This document shows, piece by piece, positions 25,789-33,984 of a stretch of DNA of 64,000 nt (position 1 is the stretch's first letter; the number at the start of each line of letters is the position of its first letter). Where the stretch lies: the NCBI GenBank assembly GCA_029781975.1, contig JAKOVQ010000025.1:77001-141000 (forward strand). The letters run 5' to 3'. The notes under the pieces are model-generated. The model did not search any database. It saw only the letters and a list, made by a program, of their open reading frames with translations, and was not told the origin of the DNA. This DNA is from Acidobacteriota bacterium (GTDB lineage: Bacteria > Acidobacteriota > Thermoanaerobaculia > UBA5066). The translations under genes were made by a program, and so were the position numbers.

Positions 25789-26049
25789 GCTCGGACGGCT
25801 CCGGAGGGCGATTCTAGCGGCCCCGGCCCCGGCGCCGGCGGAGCGGAGAGGGGGCAGAGGGCTCCGGACCCCGGCCGGACGAGGCGGCACGCCTCGCGCT
25901 CCGCGCGCGCGGACGCGGCGACGACGACCGAGCCCGTCTGCTCGGTGGCGCCGGTGACGTGGACCCTCATGAAACCGCTCCTTCCGCCAGGGCCCGGATT
26001 ATGCACGGGCCCCACCGCCGGATCGGGCTGCCGTGCGCGGGGAAGGGGC
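25789..26049. other. Intergenic spacer between kinase and aldo/keto reductase genes
   Basis: These 261 bases hold the kinase promoter near 25811. A 61-codon minus-strand open frame (MRVHVTGATEQTGSVVVAA) spans most of it but has no recognisable family and a composition like shadow frames. No hairpin terminator is evident. Confidence 0.5.
25811..25816 (-). promoter_or_regulatory. -10 element (TAGAAT) of the kinase gene
   Basis: Minus-strand TAGAAT lies 22 bases before the GTG start, giving a predicted leader of only about 15 bases. Confidence 0.5.
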
Positions 26050-27051
26050 TCAACGGGCGGGCCCGGGCCCCGAGACTCCCCGGACGGCGTGGGGACGGTA
26101 AGGGGCCTCGAGCGCCGCGACCTCCTCGGGGGTGAGGACGACGTCGAGGGACGCGATCGCGTCCTCGAGGTGCCGGGCCTTGGTCGCGCCGACGATCGGC
26201 GCGGTGACGCCGGGACGCGAGAGGAGCCAGGCCAGGGCCACCTGCGCCATCGCGGTCCCGCGTGCCGCGGCGACACCCCGGACGGCCTCGATGACGTCGG
26301 CGTCCGAGGGGTGGTCGTAGAGGTGGCGGGCGTAGTCGTCCGAGCGGGCGCGGGGGGTGGACGAGGCGTCCGCCGGCGACGTCCGCGTCCCGGCGAGGAG
26401 GCCACGGGCCAGCGGGGACCAGGGAAGGACGCCGAGCCCCTCCTCCCGGCAAAGGGGCATCATCTCGCGCTCCTCCTCGCGGTAGAGGAGGTTGTAGTGG
26501 TTCTGCATCGAGGCGAAGCGCGCGAGCCCCCGCCTCTCGGAGATCCCGAGGGCGCGCGCGAATTGCCAGGCCGCCCCGGAGCTCGCCCCGAGGTAGCGGA
26601 CCTTCCCCTGTCGCACCAGGAGGTCGAGCGCCTCGAGCGTCTCCTCGAGCGGGGTCTTCGGGTCGAACCGGTGGATCTGGTAGAGGTCGATCGCCTCGAG
26701 CCCGAGGCGCCTGAGGCTCGCCTCGCAGGCCTCGGCCACGTGCTTTCTCGAGAGGCCGGAACGGTTCGGGCCGCTCCCCATCGGGAAGAAGAGCTTGGTG
26801 GCGACGACGAGCTCCTCGCGGCGGCCCATCTCCCGGAGGAGCCGGCCGGTGATCTCCTCGCTTCGCCCGAGCGAGTACATGTCGGCCGTGTCGAAGAGAT
26901 TGATCCCCGCCTCGAGAGCCCGCCGGAAGAACGGGCGCGCGGCCTCCTCGTCCAGGACCCAGGGGCGCCAGCCGGGGTCCCCGTAGCTCATGCATCCGAG
27001 GGCGATACGCGAAACGGTGAGGCCGCTCGAGCCGAGGGTGAGGTACTGCAT
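26050..27051 (-). CDS. Aldo/keto reductase
   Basis: A 333-residue NADPH-dependent oxidoreductase with a TIM-barrel fold. The N-terminal MQYLTLGSSGLTVSRIALG, the Asp/Tyr of FDTADMYSLGRSEE, the Lys in LVVATKLFFPMG and the His in IDLYQIHRFD make the usual Asp-Tyr-Lys-His set. The C-terminal APIVGATKARHLEDAI is the cofactor-binding end. It resembles YajO/IolS-type members; the physiological substrate is unknown. The ATG at 27051 has a GGAGGG site; an upstream ATG at 27114 adds residues without homology. Confidence 0.93.
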   Translation of the reverse strand: MQYLTLGSSGLTVSRIALGCMSYGDPGWRPWVLDEEAARPFFRRALEAGINLFDTADMYSLGRSEEITGRLLREMGRREELVVATKLFFPMGSGPNRSGLSRKHVAEACEASLRRLGLEAIDLYQIHRFDPKTPLEETLEALDLLVRQGKVRYLGASSGAAWQFARALGISERRGLARFASMQNHYNLLYREEEREMMPLCREEGLGVLPWSPLARGLLAGTRTSPADASSTPRARSDDYARHLYDHPSDADVIEAVRGVAAARGTAMAQVALAWLLSRPGVTAPIVGATKARHLEDAIASLDVVLTPEEVAALEAPYRPHAVRGVSGPGPAR

Positions 27052-27130
27052 GGTCCCTCCGCCCCGATTCTCCCGCCGTGGGGAGGCGCCGGAGAAGAAG
27101 AGCGAGAGGGTCAAGCGAGAGCAAGCGAGA

Positions 27131-27174
27131 GGGTCAGGTCTGTGATCCGTGATCCGCGGATCGCGGCCTGACCC
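27131..27174. repeat. REP-like nested palindrome
   Basis: Outer arms GGGTCAGG (27131-27138) and CCTGACCC (27167-27174) enclose a near-perfect inner palindrome centred on GATCCGCGGATC (27151-27162), leaving an asymmetric bulge. This layout is typical of REP sequences mobilised by RAYT transposases, though no transposase gene is in the window. Confidence 0.55.
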
Positions 27175-27270
27175 CTACCGTGCGAGCCCGGGGGGCGGGC
27201 GCCGGATGCCCCCGCGCGGTCCGCGGCGCGCGGGCCACCCGCTGGCGCCCGGCGGCGCGTCCCCTCCGGG

Positions 27271-27314
27271 GCGGGCCTGAACTCCTCGCTTCGCTCGTCA
27301 GACAGCAGGCCCGC
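27271..27314. repeat. Dispersed hairpin element, copy 1
   Basis: Arms GCGGGCCTG and CAGGCCCGC (9 bp) enclose a 26-base core that starts AACTCCTCGCTTCGCTCG and ends TCAGACAG. The core recurs at 47717-47742 (inverted, one mismatch) and in a longer variant at 47387-47416, while the arms differ in sequence but still pair. Confidence 0.7.
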
Positions 27315-27494
27315 CTGGTCCTGCGGGGCCGCGCCGCCGGGCGAGCGGGTCCCGGCCCGTGCTCGGACGGACCCGCGCGGGGGCATCCGCCCCCCGACTT
27401 CGCGCCCCCCGGGCGCGAACAGATGCAGGAATGCAGCGCCCGCCGTCGATCGAGGGTGCGGATGGTCAGGAAGTGACGCGAGGCGAGGCGCGCC

Positions 27495-27726
27495 TCGGTC
27501 GGGATCTATTCGGGGGAGGGCCGGAGGCCCGGGCGGGGGCTGGACGAGGGCGCGGAGCGCGTTCGTTCAGTCGGGGTCGATGCGGGAGAGGGCCGGAGGC
27601 CCGGGTGGGAGCTGAACGAGGGCGCGGAGCGCGCTCGTTCAGTCGGGGTCGATGCGGGAGAGGGCCGGAGGCCCGGGCGGGGGCTGAACGAGGGCGCGGA
27701 GCGCGCTCGTTCAGTCGGGGTCGATG
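27495..27726. repeat. 72-bp tandem repeat, three units, containing the 3' end of the livK-like gene
   Basis: The string TCAGTCGGGGTCGATG occurs at 27567, 27639 and 27711, an exact 72-base period, with a degenerate first unit from about 27495. Each unit contains a hairpin CTGAACGAG...CTCGTTCAG (CTGGACGAG in the first). The last occurrence is the stop codon and final codons (IDPD-stop) of the binding-protein gene, so that gene's 3' end appears to have been duplicated downstream. Confidence 0.85.
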
Positions 27727-28898
27727 TTCGTCACGAAGGTCGCCTTCCCCCCCTTGAACTGCTTCATCACCACGCTCTTCACCGGGTCGTGCGAGCCGTT
27801 CTTGTAGACGATCTTCCCGGTGACGCCGTCGTAGGGCTCGAGGGAGGCGAAGGACTCCAGGAGGGCCTCGCGCGTCGGCTCCTTGGCGCCCTTCAGGGCC
27901 TTCTTCAGGAGCTCCATCGAGTCGTAGGTCAGGGCCGCGACGTCGTCGGGCGTCTCGCCGCCGTACGCCTTCTCGAAGGCGGCGCGGAACTTCCCGACCG
28001 CGTCGACCATCGCGCCGGGCGAGTAGTGAGCGGAGAAGTACGCCCCGTCGACGTCGGCGCCGGACTTCTCGATGAGGGAGGGGTTGGACCAGTTGTCGCT
28101 CCCCAGGAAGTGGGCCTTGATGCCGGCCGCGTGGGCCTGCTTCAGCTGGTTCGCGACCTCGCTGTAGTAGCAGGGGAGGAAGACGAGGTCGGGGCCGGCC
28201 TCGGCGATCTTCTTGAACTGGGCGGAGAGGTCGGTCTCGCCGGCGGAGTAGGTCTCGAAGGCGACGATCTGGCCTCCCATCGCCTCGAAGTCCTTCTTGA
28301 ACTGCTCGGCCTGGCTCTTCGGGGCGTCCGACGCCGGGTTGTAGAGGACTGCCGCCTTCCTGGCGCGGATGTAGCCGTAGGCGAACTTCGCGAGCGCCTT
28401 CCCCCCGAAGACGTCGGTGAAGCAGGCCCTGTAGACCCATTTGCGGGTGGCGCCGGTGTCGTCGACGGTGATCCGGGGGGCCGAGCCGGCGGGGGTCAGG
28501 AGGAGCGTCTTCCCCGCCTCGGCGACGGCCGCCGCGGGGACCGCCCCGAAGCTGGCGTTGGGACCGACGATCGCGATGACCTTCTCCTCGTCGATCAGCT
28601 TCTTGGCCGCCTCGGCGGCCGGCTCCGGCTTGCCGCCGCTGTCCTCGATGACGAGGCGGAGGACGTGCCGGACGCCGGCGACCTCCACCCCGCCGTCGTC
28701 GTTGATCTGCTTGACGGCGAGCTCCGCGGCCTTCCGGCAGGAGGCCCCGATCGCCGGGACGTCCCCGGTCAGCTCGGCGATGACGCCGATCTTGATGTCG
28801 GGACCGCTCTTCGTGCAGCCGCCTCCCGGGAGGACGAGCGCGCCGAGGGCGACGGCGAGGACGGGGAGGGAAGCGAGCTTCGCCTGAGACAGTCTCAT
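27711..28898 (-). CDS. Branched-chain amino acid ABC transporter substrate-binding lipoprotein
   Basis: A 395-residue periplasmic binding protein of the LivK/LivJ type (Peripla_BP_6). The lipoprotein signal ends in lipobox PGGGC. The mature protein starts [20 protein letters not shown] and has [29 protein letters not shown] and [17 protein letters not shown], the usual two-lobe pattern. The ligand could be a branched-chain amino acid, amide or other small acid. The permeases and ATPases are not adjacent, so it is an orphan here. Its 3' end is part of the 72-bp tandem array. A TACATT hexamer six bases before the ATG suggests a leaderless message. Confidence 0.92.
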   Translation of the reverse strand: MRLSQAKLASLPVLAVALGALVLPGGGCTKSGPDIKIGVIAELTGDVPAIGASCRKAAELAVKQINDDGGVEVAGVRHVLRLVIEDSGGKPEPAAEAAKKLIDEEKVIAIVGPNASFGAVPAAAVAEAGKTLLLTPAGSAPRITVDDTGATRKWVYRACFTDVFGGKALAKFAYGYIRARKAAVLYNPASDAPKSQAEQFKKDFEAMGGQIVAFETYSAGETDLSAQFKKIAEAGPDLVFLPCYYSEVANQLKQAHAAGIKAHFLGSDNWSNPSLIEKSGADVDGAYFSAHYSPGAMVDAVGKFRAAFEKAYGGETPDDVAALTYDSMELLKKALKGAKEPTREALLESFASLEPYDGVTGKIVYKNGSHDPVKSVVMKQFKGGKATFVTNIDPD

Positions 28899-28904
28899 GG
28901 GTCA

Positions 28905-28910
28905 AATGTA
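28905..28910 (-). promoter_or_regulatory. -10 element (TACATT), leaderless start predicted for the binding protein
   Basis: On the minus strand TACATT-TGACCC-ATG gives a six-base gap and no ribosome binding site. Confidence 0.5.
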
Positions 28911-29042
28911 GGGAGAACTCGGTCCGGGGTCAAACCAACCAGGCGCCGGGGCGTCGCGTTTCAGCGAAGCGGGCGAGGGGAGAGGGACCGGCGACCCCCC
29001 GGACGGCGACGGGACGGACGCCGGGAGCGGCGACGGGCGGGA

Positions 29043-29048
29043 TAGAAT
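29043..29048 (+). promoter_or_regulatory. -10 element (TAGAAT) of the arcB-arcC pair
   Basis: TAGAAT would start a leader of about 135 bases before the ATG at 29189, which has its own ribosome binding site. This contrasts with the leaderless units. The leader is GC-rich with several short dyads; no known riboswitch was recognised. Confidence 0.45.
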
Positions 29049-29188
29049 CCCCGGCTACCCGGGAGGGCGGCGCGCGCTCGACGGACGTCCGGAAGGAGCC
29101 TCGCGAGGGGTGCCCGGAGCGGTCCCGCACCCGTCCGAGGGGACCCGAGCGGCCCGGTCGGGCCGGAGCCGGTCTGGGAGGAGACGCC

Positions 29189-30190
29189 ATGGCCTTCAAC
29201 CTCAGGAACCGCCACTTCCTGACGATCCACGACTTCACCGCCAGCGAGGTCGTCTACCTCCTCGACCTGGCGCGGGACCTGAAGCGGGCCAAGTACGCGG
29301 GGGCGGAGCGGCCGCGCCTCGCGGGCAAGAACGTCGCCCTCATCTTCGAGAAGGACTCGACGAGGACGCGCTGCGCGTTCGAGGTGGCCTGCTTCGACCA
29401 GGGCGCCCACGTCACCTACCTCGGACCGTCCGGCTCCCAGATCGGCAAGAAGGAGTCGATGAAGGACACGGCGCGCGTCCTGGGACGGATGTACGACGCC
29501 ATCGAGTACCGCGGCCACGGCCAGGCGATCGTCGAGGAGCTCGCCCGCTGGGCGGGCGTCCCTGTCTACAACGGCCTGACGGACGAGTTCCACCCGACGC
29601 AGATCCTGGCCGACCTCCTGACGATGCGCGAGCACGCCGACAAGCCGCTCTCCCGGGTGGCGTACGCCTACGTCGGCGACGCGCGGAACAACATGGGGAA
29701 CACGCTGATGCTCGCGGGCGCCCTCCTCGGGATGGACGTCAGGCTCGGGGCCCCGAAGGGGCTCTGGCCGGTGGACGAGCTGGTGGGGAAGGCCCGGGAG
29801 CTCGCGGCGAGGTCGGGAGCGAAGGTGACGCTGACCGAGGACCCGAAGGAGGCCGTCCGCGGCGTCGACTTCGTCCACACGGACGTCTGGGTCTCGATGG
29901 GCGAGCCCGACGCCGTCTGGTCCGAGCGGATCGGGCTGCTGAAGCCGTACCAGGTGAACGCCGCCCTGATGGCGGCCGCCGGGAACCCGGGGGTGAAGTT
30001 CATGCACTGCCTCCCGTCGTTCCACGGCCGCGGGACGAAGGTGGGGGAGGAGATCTTCCGGAAGTTCGGGCTCGAGGCGATGGAGGTGACCGACGACGTC
30101 TTCGAGTCGCCCGCGTCGATCGTCTTCGACCAGGCGGAGAACCGCGTCCACACCATCAAGGCGGTCCTCGTCGCCACCCTCGGCGGCTGA
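29189..30190 (+). CDS. arcB: Ornithine carbamoyltransferase
   Basis: Interconverts ornithine plus carbamoyl phosphate and citrulline in the cytoplasm. The 333 residues carry the carbamoyl-phosphate motif [24 protein letters not shown], the ornithine motif VWVSMGEPD and HCLPSFHG. The ATG follows GGGAGGAG with good spacing. Carbamate kinase lies 11 bases downstream, which favours the catabolic arginine-deiminase-pathway role (arcB) over biosynthetic argF, but no arginine deiminase is in the window, so the direction is inferred from the neighbour only. Confidence 0.93.
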   Translation: MAFNLRNRHFLTIHDFTASEVVYLLDLARDLKRAKYAGAERPRLAGKNVALIFEKDSTRTRCAFEVACFDQGAHVTYLGPSGSQIGKKESMKDTARVLGRMYDAIEYRGHGQAIVEELARWAGVPVYNGLTDEFHPTQILADLLTMREHADKPLSRVAYAYVGDARNNMGNTLMLAGALLGMDVRLGAPKGLWPVDELVGKARELAARSGAKVTLTEDPKEAVRGVDFVHTDVWVSMGEPDAVWSERIGLLKPYQVNAALMAAAGNPGVKFMHCLPSFHGRGTKVGEEIFRKFGLEAMEVTDDVFESPASIVFDQAENRVHTIKAVLVATLGG

Positions 30191-30201
30191 GCGGAGGCGG
30201 G

Positions 30202-31140
30202 ATGCGCGTCGTCGTCGCCCTCGGCGGGAACGCCCTCCTCCGTCGCGGGGAGCCGATGACCGCCCGGAACCAGCGCCAGAACGTCCGCGTCGCGTGCGAG
30301 GCCCTCGCGCCGGTGGCGCGCGACAACGAGATCGTGATCTCCCACGGCAACGGCCCGCAGGTGGGCCTCCTCGCCCTCCAGCAGGCCGCGTTCGGGAAGG
30401 ACCCCTACCCCCTCGACGTCCTCGGCGCCGAGACCGAGGGGATGATCGGCTACCTGATCGAGCAGGAGCTCGGGAACCTCCTCCCGTTCGAGCGTCCGTT
30501 CGCGACGATCCTGTCGATGACGGAGGTCGACCCGAACGACCCCGCCTTCCAGGACCCGACGAAGCCGATCGGCCCCGTCTACGACCAGCAGGAGGCCGAC
30601 CGGATGGCCGCCGAGAAGGGGTGGACGTTCAAGCCGGACGGCTCCGGCTGGCGCCGCGTCGTGGCGTCGCCGCGGCCGATGCGGATCTTCGAGATCCGCC
30701 CGGTGAAGTGGCTCCTCGAGAAGGGGACGGTCGTCATCTTCGCGGGGGGCGGGGGGATCCCGACCATGTACCAGGAGGGGCGGCGCCTCGTCGGCGTGGA
30801 GGCGGTCATCGACAAGGACCTGGCCAGCTCGCTCCTGGCCCGAGAGGTGGGGGCGGACGTCTTCGTGATGGCGACCGACGCCGACGCCGTCTTCGTCGGC
30901 TGGGGGACCCCGGAGGCCAAGGCCCTGAAGCAGATCTCCGCGGTCGCGCTCCGGAGCCTCTCGTTCCCGGCGGGGTCGATGGGGCCGAAGGTCCAGGCCG
31001 CGTGCGAGTTCGTCGAGCTGACGGGGCGGCGGGCCTGCATCGGGGCTCTCGAGGACAGCGAGCGGATGATCCGCGGCGAGGCGGGGACGACGGTCGTCCC
31101 CGGCGAGGCCCCGACGGAGTACTGGCCTCCGAAGGGCTGA
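30202..31140 (+). CDS. arcC: Carbamate kinase
   Basis: Transfers phosphate between carbamoyl phosphate and ADP to make ATP, the energy-yielding step of the arginine deiminase pathway. The 312-residue amino-acid-kinase-fold protein has [30 protein letters not shown], the [19 protein letters not shown] block, [11 protein letters not shown] and [10 protein letters not shown], all normal for ArcC. It is co-transcribed with the carbamoyltransferase gene. The pair would generate ATP from citrulline supplied elsewhere. Confidence 0.96.
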   Translation: MRVVVALGGNALLRRGEPMTARNQRQNVRVACEALAPVARDNEIVISHGNGPQVGLLALQQAAFGKDPYPLDVLGAETEGMIGYLIEQELGNLLPFERPFATILSMTEVDPNDPAFQDPTKPIGPVYDQQEADRMAAEKGWTFKPDGSGWRRVVASPRPMRIFEIRPVKWLLEKGTVVIFAGGGGIPTMYQEGRRLVGVEAVIDKDLASSLLAREVGADVFVMATDADAVFVGWGTPEAKALKQISAVALRSLSFPAGSMGPKVQAACEFVELTGRRACIGALEDSERMIRGEAGTTVVPGEAPTEYWPPKG

Positions 31141-31186
31141 CGGCCGGGGCGAGCGCGGCGGGAGGCATCCGCCGGCCGCCCTGGGG

Positions 31187-31192
31187 TATAAA
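31187..31192 (+). promoter_or_regulatory. -10 element (TATAAA), leaderless start predicted for the flavoenzyme
   Basis: TATAAA ends ten bases before the ATG at 31203 and no ribosome binding site lies between. Confidence 0.5.
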
Positions 31193-31202
31193 CCGCCCGA
31201 CC

Positions 31203-32522
31203 ATGAGCGAAGCGCCGACCGTCCTTCCTCCCGAGGTGGACGCCGTCGTCTGCGGCGGGGGACCGGGCGGGTCGACCGCCGCGACCGTCCTCGCGCGGGC
31301 GGGGCTCTCCGTCGCCCTCTTCGAGCGGGAGCGTTTCCCCCGCTTCCACGTCGGCGAGTCGCTCCTCCCGTTCAACCTCCCGCTCCTCGAGCGCCTCGGG
31401 GTCCACGAGAAGGTCGCGGCCGCCCGCTTCCAGGTGAAGTACGGGGCCCGCTTCTACCACCAGGGGTCCGACCACACCCGCTTCATCCGGTTCGCCAACT
31501 CCTTCGACGGCGCCCCGCCGAGCGCGTACCAGGTGAAGCGGGCCGAGTTCGACCTGCTCCTCCTCCACCACGCGCGGGAGAGCGGCGCGGCGGTCCACGA
31601 GGGCGCGAGGGTGGAGGAGGTCCTCTTCGAGGGGACGCGCGCGACGGGAGTCCGCGTCCGGCTCGCCGGGGAGGCCGTGCCGAGGGAGGTCCGCGCGAAG
31701 GTCGTCGTCGACGCCACGGGGCGTGACGCCCTCCTGTCGAACGTCGTCGGCGGGCGCGTCCGGGATCCCTGGCTCGACCGGTCGGGGATCTTCGCGCACT
31801 TCGACCGCTTCGGCCGGGCGGAGGGGCCGGAGGGGGGCGACATCGTCATCGTGACGACCCCCGACGGCTGGTGGTGGCTCATCCCGTTCGCCGACGGCTC
31901 CGTCTCGGTAGGCGTCGTCATGCCCTCGCGGCGGCTCAAGGAGCGGACGGGCAGCGTCGAGGAGCTGTACGAGGCGGCTCGGGCCTCGACGCCGGAGGTC
32001 TCCCGGCTCCTCGAGGGCGCCACCCGCACCACCCAGGTCCACCACATCGCCGACTACTCGTACACGACCGCGGCCCTCCGCGGGGACGGCTTCGTCCTCG
32101 TCGGCGACGCGGCCTGCTTCCTCGACCCGGTCTTCTCGACGGGCGTCCTGATGGCGATGACCTCGGGCGAGATGGCGGGGCTCGCGATCGCCGGGGCGCT
32201 CCGGCGGAAGGGCCGCGTCGACGCCGCCGACTTCGCCCCCCTCGAGCGGCTCTACCGCCGCGCGGTCCGGCGGTTCCGGGCGTTCGTCCACGGGTTCTAC
32301 CAGCCGCACGTCCTCGAGACCTTCTACACGCCGGCGCCGCACGTCGAGATCGAGCGCGCCGTGACGACGGTCCTGGCCGGGGGCGTCTTCGCGCCCAGCC
32401 TGAAGTCGCGCTTCTGGGCGGCGATGTTCCACGTCAGCGCCCAGATCGTCCGTCTCCAGCAGGCGATGAGAGGGAAGGGCCCGTTCGAGCGGGCGACCGG
32501 GATCGTCACCCCGGCGCCCTGA
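31203..32522 (+). CDS. FAD-dependent oxidoreductase resembling flavin-dependent halogenases
   Basis: A 439-residue flavoprotein. The dinucleotide-binding start DAVVCGGGPGGSTAATVLARAG is followed by FHVGESLLPFN, VDATGRDALL, the halogenase-type W-x-W-x-I-P sequence (WWWLIP) and GDAACFLDPVFSTGV. A Lys in QVKYGARFY sits about where halogenases keep their active-site lysine. Possible roles are halogenation of a carrier-bound or free aromatic substrate, or reduction/hydroxylation as in geranylgeranyl reductase relatives. No carrier protein or synthase is adjacent. It is convergent with the radical SAM operon. Confidence 0.82.
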   Translation: MSEAPTVLPPEVDAVVCGGGPGGSTAATVLARAGLSVALFERERFPRFHVGESLLPFNLPLLERLGVHEKVAAARFQVKYGARFYHQGSDHTRFIRFANSFDGAPPSAYQVKRAEFDLLLLHHARESGAAVHEGARVEEVLFEGTRATGVRVRLAGEAVPREVRAKVVVDATGRDALLSNVVGGRVRDPWLDRSGIFAHFDRFGRAEGPEGGDIVIVTTPDGWWWLIPFADGSVSVGVVMPSRRLKERTGSVEELYEAARASTPEVSRLLEGATRTTQVHHIADYSYTTAALRGDGFVLVGDAACFLDPVFSTGVLMAMTSGEMAGLAIAGALRRKGRVDAADFAPLERLYRRAVRRFRAFVHGFYQPHVLETFYTPAPHVEIERAVTTVLAGGVFAPSLKSRFWAAMFHVSAQIVRLQQAMRGKGPFERATGIVTPAP

Positions 32523-32540
32523 CGGGCGCCCCCTTCGGTC

Positions 32541-33098
32541 TCAGCGGACCTGCCGCCAGCGGTCGCCGTCGAGGACGAACTCGCGGGTGTAGGCCTCGTC
32601 GTCGGCGGGGGCGACCTGCCGCTTGACGACCTCCTTGCCCCCGTCGGTCGAGAAGCTCCACTTCTCGTCCCACCTGTCGTCGCGGTCGAGGTCGATCTTC
32701 AGCCTGTTGACGCGGCTCTGCCCGGCGTCCTGGTAGAGGTTCACCTTCCAGGGCCGGCCGCGGACGGCGTCCTTCGCCTTGTCTCCGGAGATCCCCTGGG
32801 CGACGCGGGCGAGGATCTCGCGGTCCATCGGGCGGAGGGCGTCGGGAGAATCGGAGGGGGCCGCGGCACCCGTGGTCGCTCCGGCCGACGGGGCCGCTCC
32901 GGCGCCCGGAGCGGCCGAAGCGGGGGCGGCCGGCGCCGGGACGGCGGCGACGGGACGGTCTCTCGCGGGCCGGGCCTCGGGAACGGGGCCGCCGGACGGC
33001 CCGCCGCCGGCGAGGCGCGAGACGCCGTAGAAGCCCGCGCCCGAGGCGGCGGCGACGGCTCCGACGACGACGAGGGTCCTAAACGTCTTGTAGCGCAT
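32541..33098 (-). CDS. Hypothetical exported protein with Ala/Pro-rich linker
   Basis: A 185-residue protein with one N-terminal membrane or signal helix (LVVVGAVAAASGAGFYGVS), a low-complexity Ala/Pro/Gly stretch (about 35-80) and a charged C-terminal domain (VNRLKIDLDRDDRWDEKW, FVLDGDRWRQVR). It overlaps the upstream radical SAM gene by 20 bases and is the last gene of that operon. No family is recognised. The C-terminal Asp/Arg-rich pattern resembles short beta-repeat domains seen in other acidobacterial exported proteins. Confidence 0.75.
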   Translation of the reverse strand: MRYKTFRTLVVVGAVAAASGAGFYGVSRLAGGGPSGGPVPEARPARDRPVAAVPAPAAPASAAPGAGAAPSAGATTGAAAPSDSPDALRPMDREILARVAQGISGDKAKDAVRGRPWKVNLYQDAGQSRVNRLKIDLDRDDRWDEKWSFSTDGGKEVVKRQVAPADDEAYTREFVLDGDRWRQVR

Positions 33099-33984
33099 GG
33101 CGCGCCTCCTCCGGGGTCCGGCTCATCATGCCGCGGGCGATCGGCACCGAACAGTGGCAGCTCTCGTAGGCGCAGGGGGTCGGCCCGTCGCGCAGGGTGA
33201 AGGACGGGTCGAGCAGGTTGCCGAGCGAGTCGCGGCGGGCCCGGCGGGCCGGGTAGCAGCGGAACGCCTTCCCCTCGTCGTCGAGGATGAACGCGCGCGA
33301 CCCGGACCAGCAGGGGCGGCCGCGGTAGCGGTGGTCGATCTCTCCGAGGAGGTTGTGCCCCCCGAGCTCGAGGAGGAGCGCGCGCCCCGCCGGGGTGTAG
33401 GCGACGACGCGTCCGTCCTGCTTCTCGGGCTGGACCTTGAAGGCGAGCCCCTCGGAACGGATGAGCCTCGCGAGCGCCGGGAGCCGCGGCAGCGCCTCGC
33501 GGGTCGCGACCGTCGTCACGCAGAGGCCCGGCCGGGGAACGGCGGGGTCGGCCGTCTCGAGGAGGAGCGCCCCGAGCCAGCGGGCCTTGGCGGCGAACGC
33601 CTCGACGGCGGCCGCGCCGGGGACGTAGCCGAGGTGGAGGCTGGCCGAGAAGACGCCGACGCGGCCTCGCGCGGCCCGGACGAAGGACTCCAGCCGCTCG
33701 CGGGGGGAGGAGAAGTTCGTGACGACGGAGACCCGCATCCCGAGGGCGGCGAGCCCGGCGACGATCCGGTCGAGGTCGGGGTGGGTGAACGGCTCGCCCC
33801 CCGAGAGCTTGACCTCCCAGCGGCCCGGGAGCCGGGCGAACGCCTCGAGGAACCGGTCGGTCTCCTCCGCCTGACGGGTCCGGTCCTTCTTGTCGCGCTG
33901 GGTGCAGTAGGAGCAGCGGTAGTTGCACGCCGTCCCGACGTTCCAGCTGACGACCCCTTCCTCCGGGCGGGGCGGCGGCTCCAT
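33079..33984 (-). CDS. Radical SAM protein A with C-terminal Cys-rich (SPASM-like) region
   Basis: A 301-residue radical SAM enzyme. The [4Fe-4S] motif C-x3-C-x2-C is in CNYRCSYCTQ; WEVKLSGGEPF is the GGE motif. The C-terminal region has further cysteines (PCWSGSRA, FRCYPAR, PCAYESCHCSVP), as if for an auxiliary cluster. It is a paralogue of the upstream gene (shared LPGRWEVK, VSVVTNFSSP, SASLHL and C-x-C-x-VP-x2-RGM). Its start overlaps the upstream stop by one base (TGATG). The substrate is unknown. Confidence 0.9.
   Translation of the reverse strand: MEPPPRPEEGVVSWNVGTACNYRCSYCTQRDKKDRTRQAEETDRFLEAFARLPGRWEVKLSGGEPFTHPDLDRIVAGLAALGMRVSVVTNFSSPRERLESFVRAARGRVGVFSASLHLGYVPGAAAVEAFAAKARWLGALLLETADPAVPRPGLCVTTVATREALPRLPALARLIRSEGLAFKVQPEKQDGRVVAYTPAGRALLLELGGHNLLGEIDHRYRGRPCWSGSRAFILDDEGKAFRCYPARRARRDSLGNLLDPSFTLRDGPTPCAYESCHCSVPIARGMMSRTPEEARHALQDV

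Larger units (their letters stand above)
27052..27494. other. Repeat-rich noncoding island
   Basis: No convincing gene is present in these bases upstream of the aldo/keto reductase. They contain a REP-like palindrome (27131-27174), a dispersed hairpin element (27271-27314) and GC-rich sequence that partly resembles the island at 47183-47942 (both have a GTGCTCGGACG segment about 90 bases after the hairpin). Direct repeats of AAGCGAGAGNGTCA lie at about 27112-27136. The composition is very GC-rich and codon usage is unlike that of genes. Confidence 0.55.

Noticed and set aside
25785-25970. A 61-codon minus-strand ORF (MRVHVTGATEQTGS...) between kinase and aldo/keto reductase
   Set aside because: No family, no ribosome binding site, and it overlaps the predicted kinase promoter.
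27495-27726. Possible CRISPR array
   Set aside because: The units are directly adjacent 72-bp copies without unique spacers, and no cas gene is nearby.
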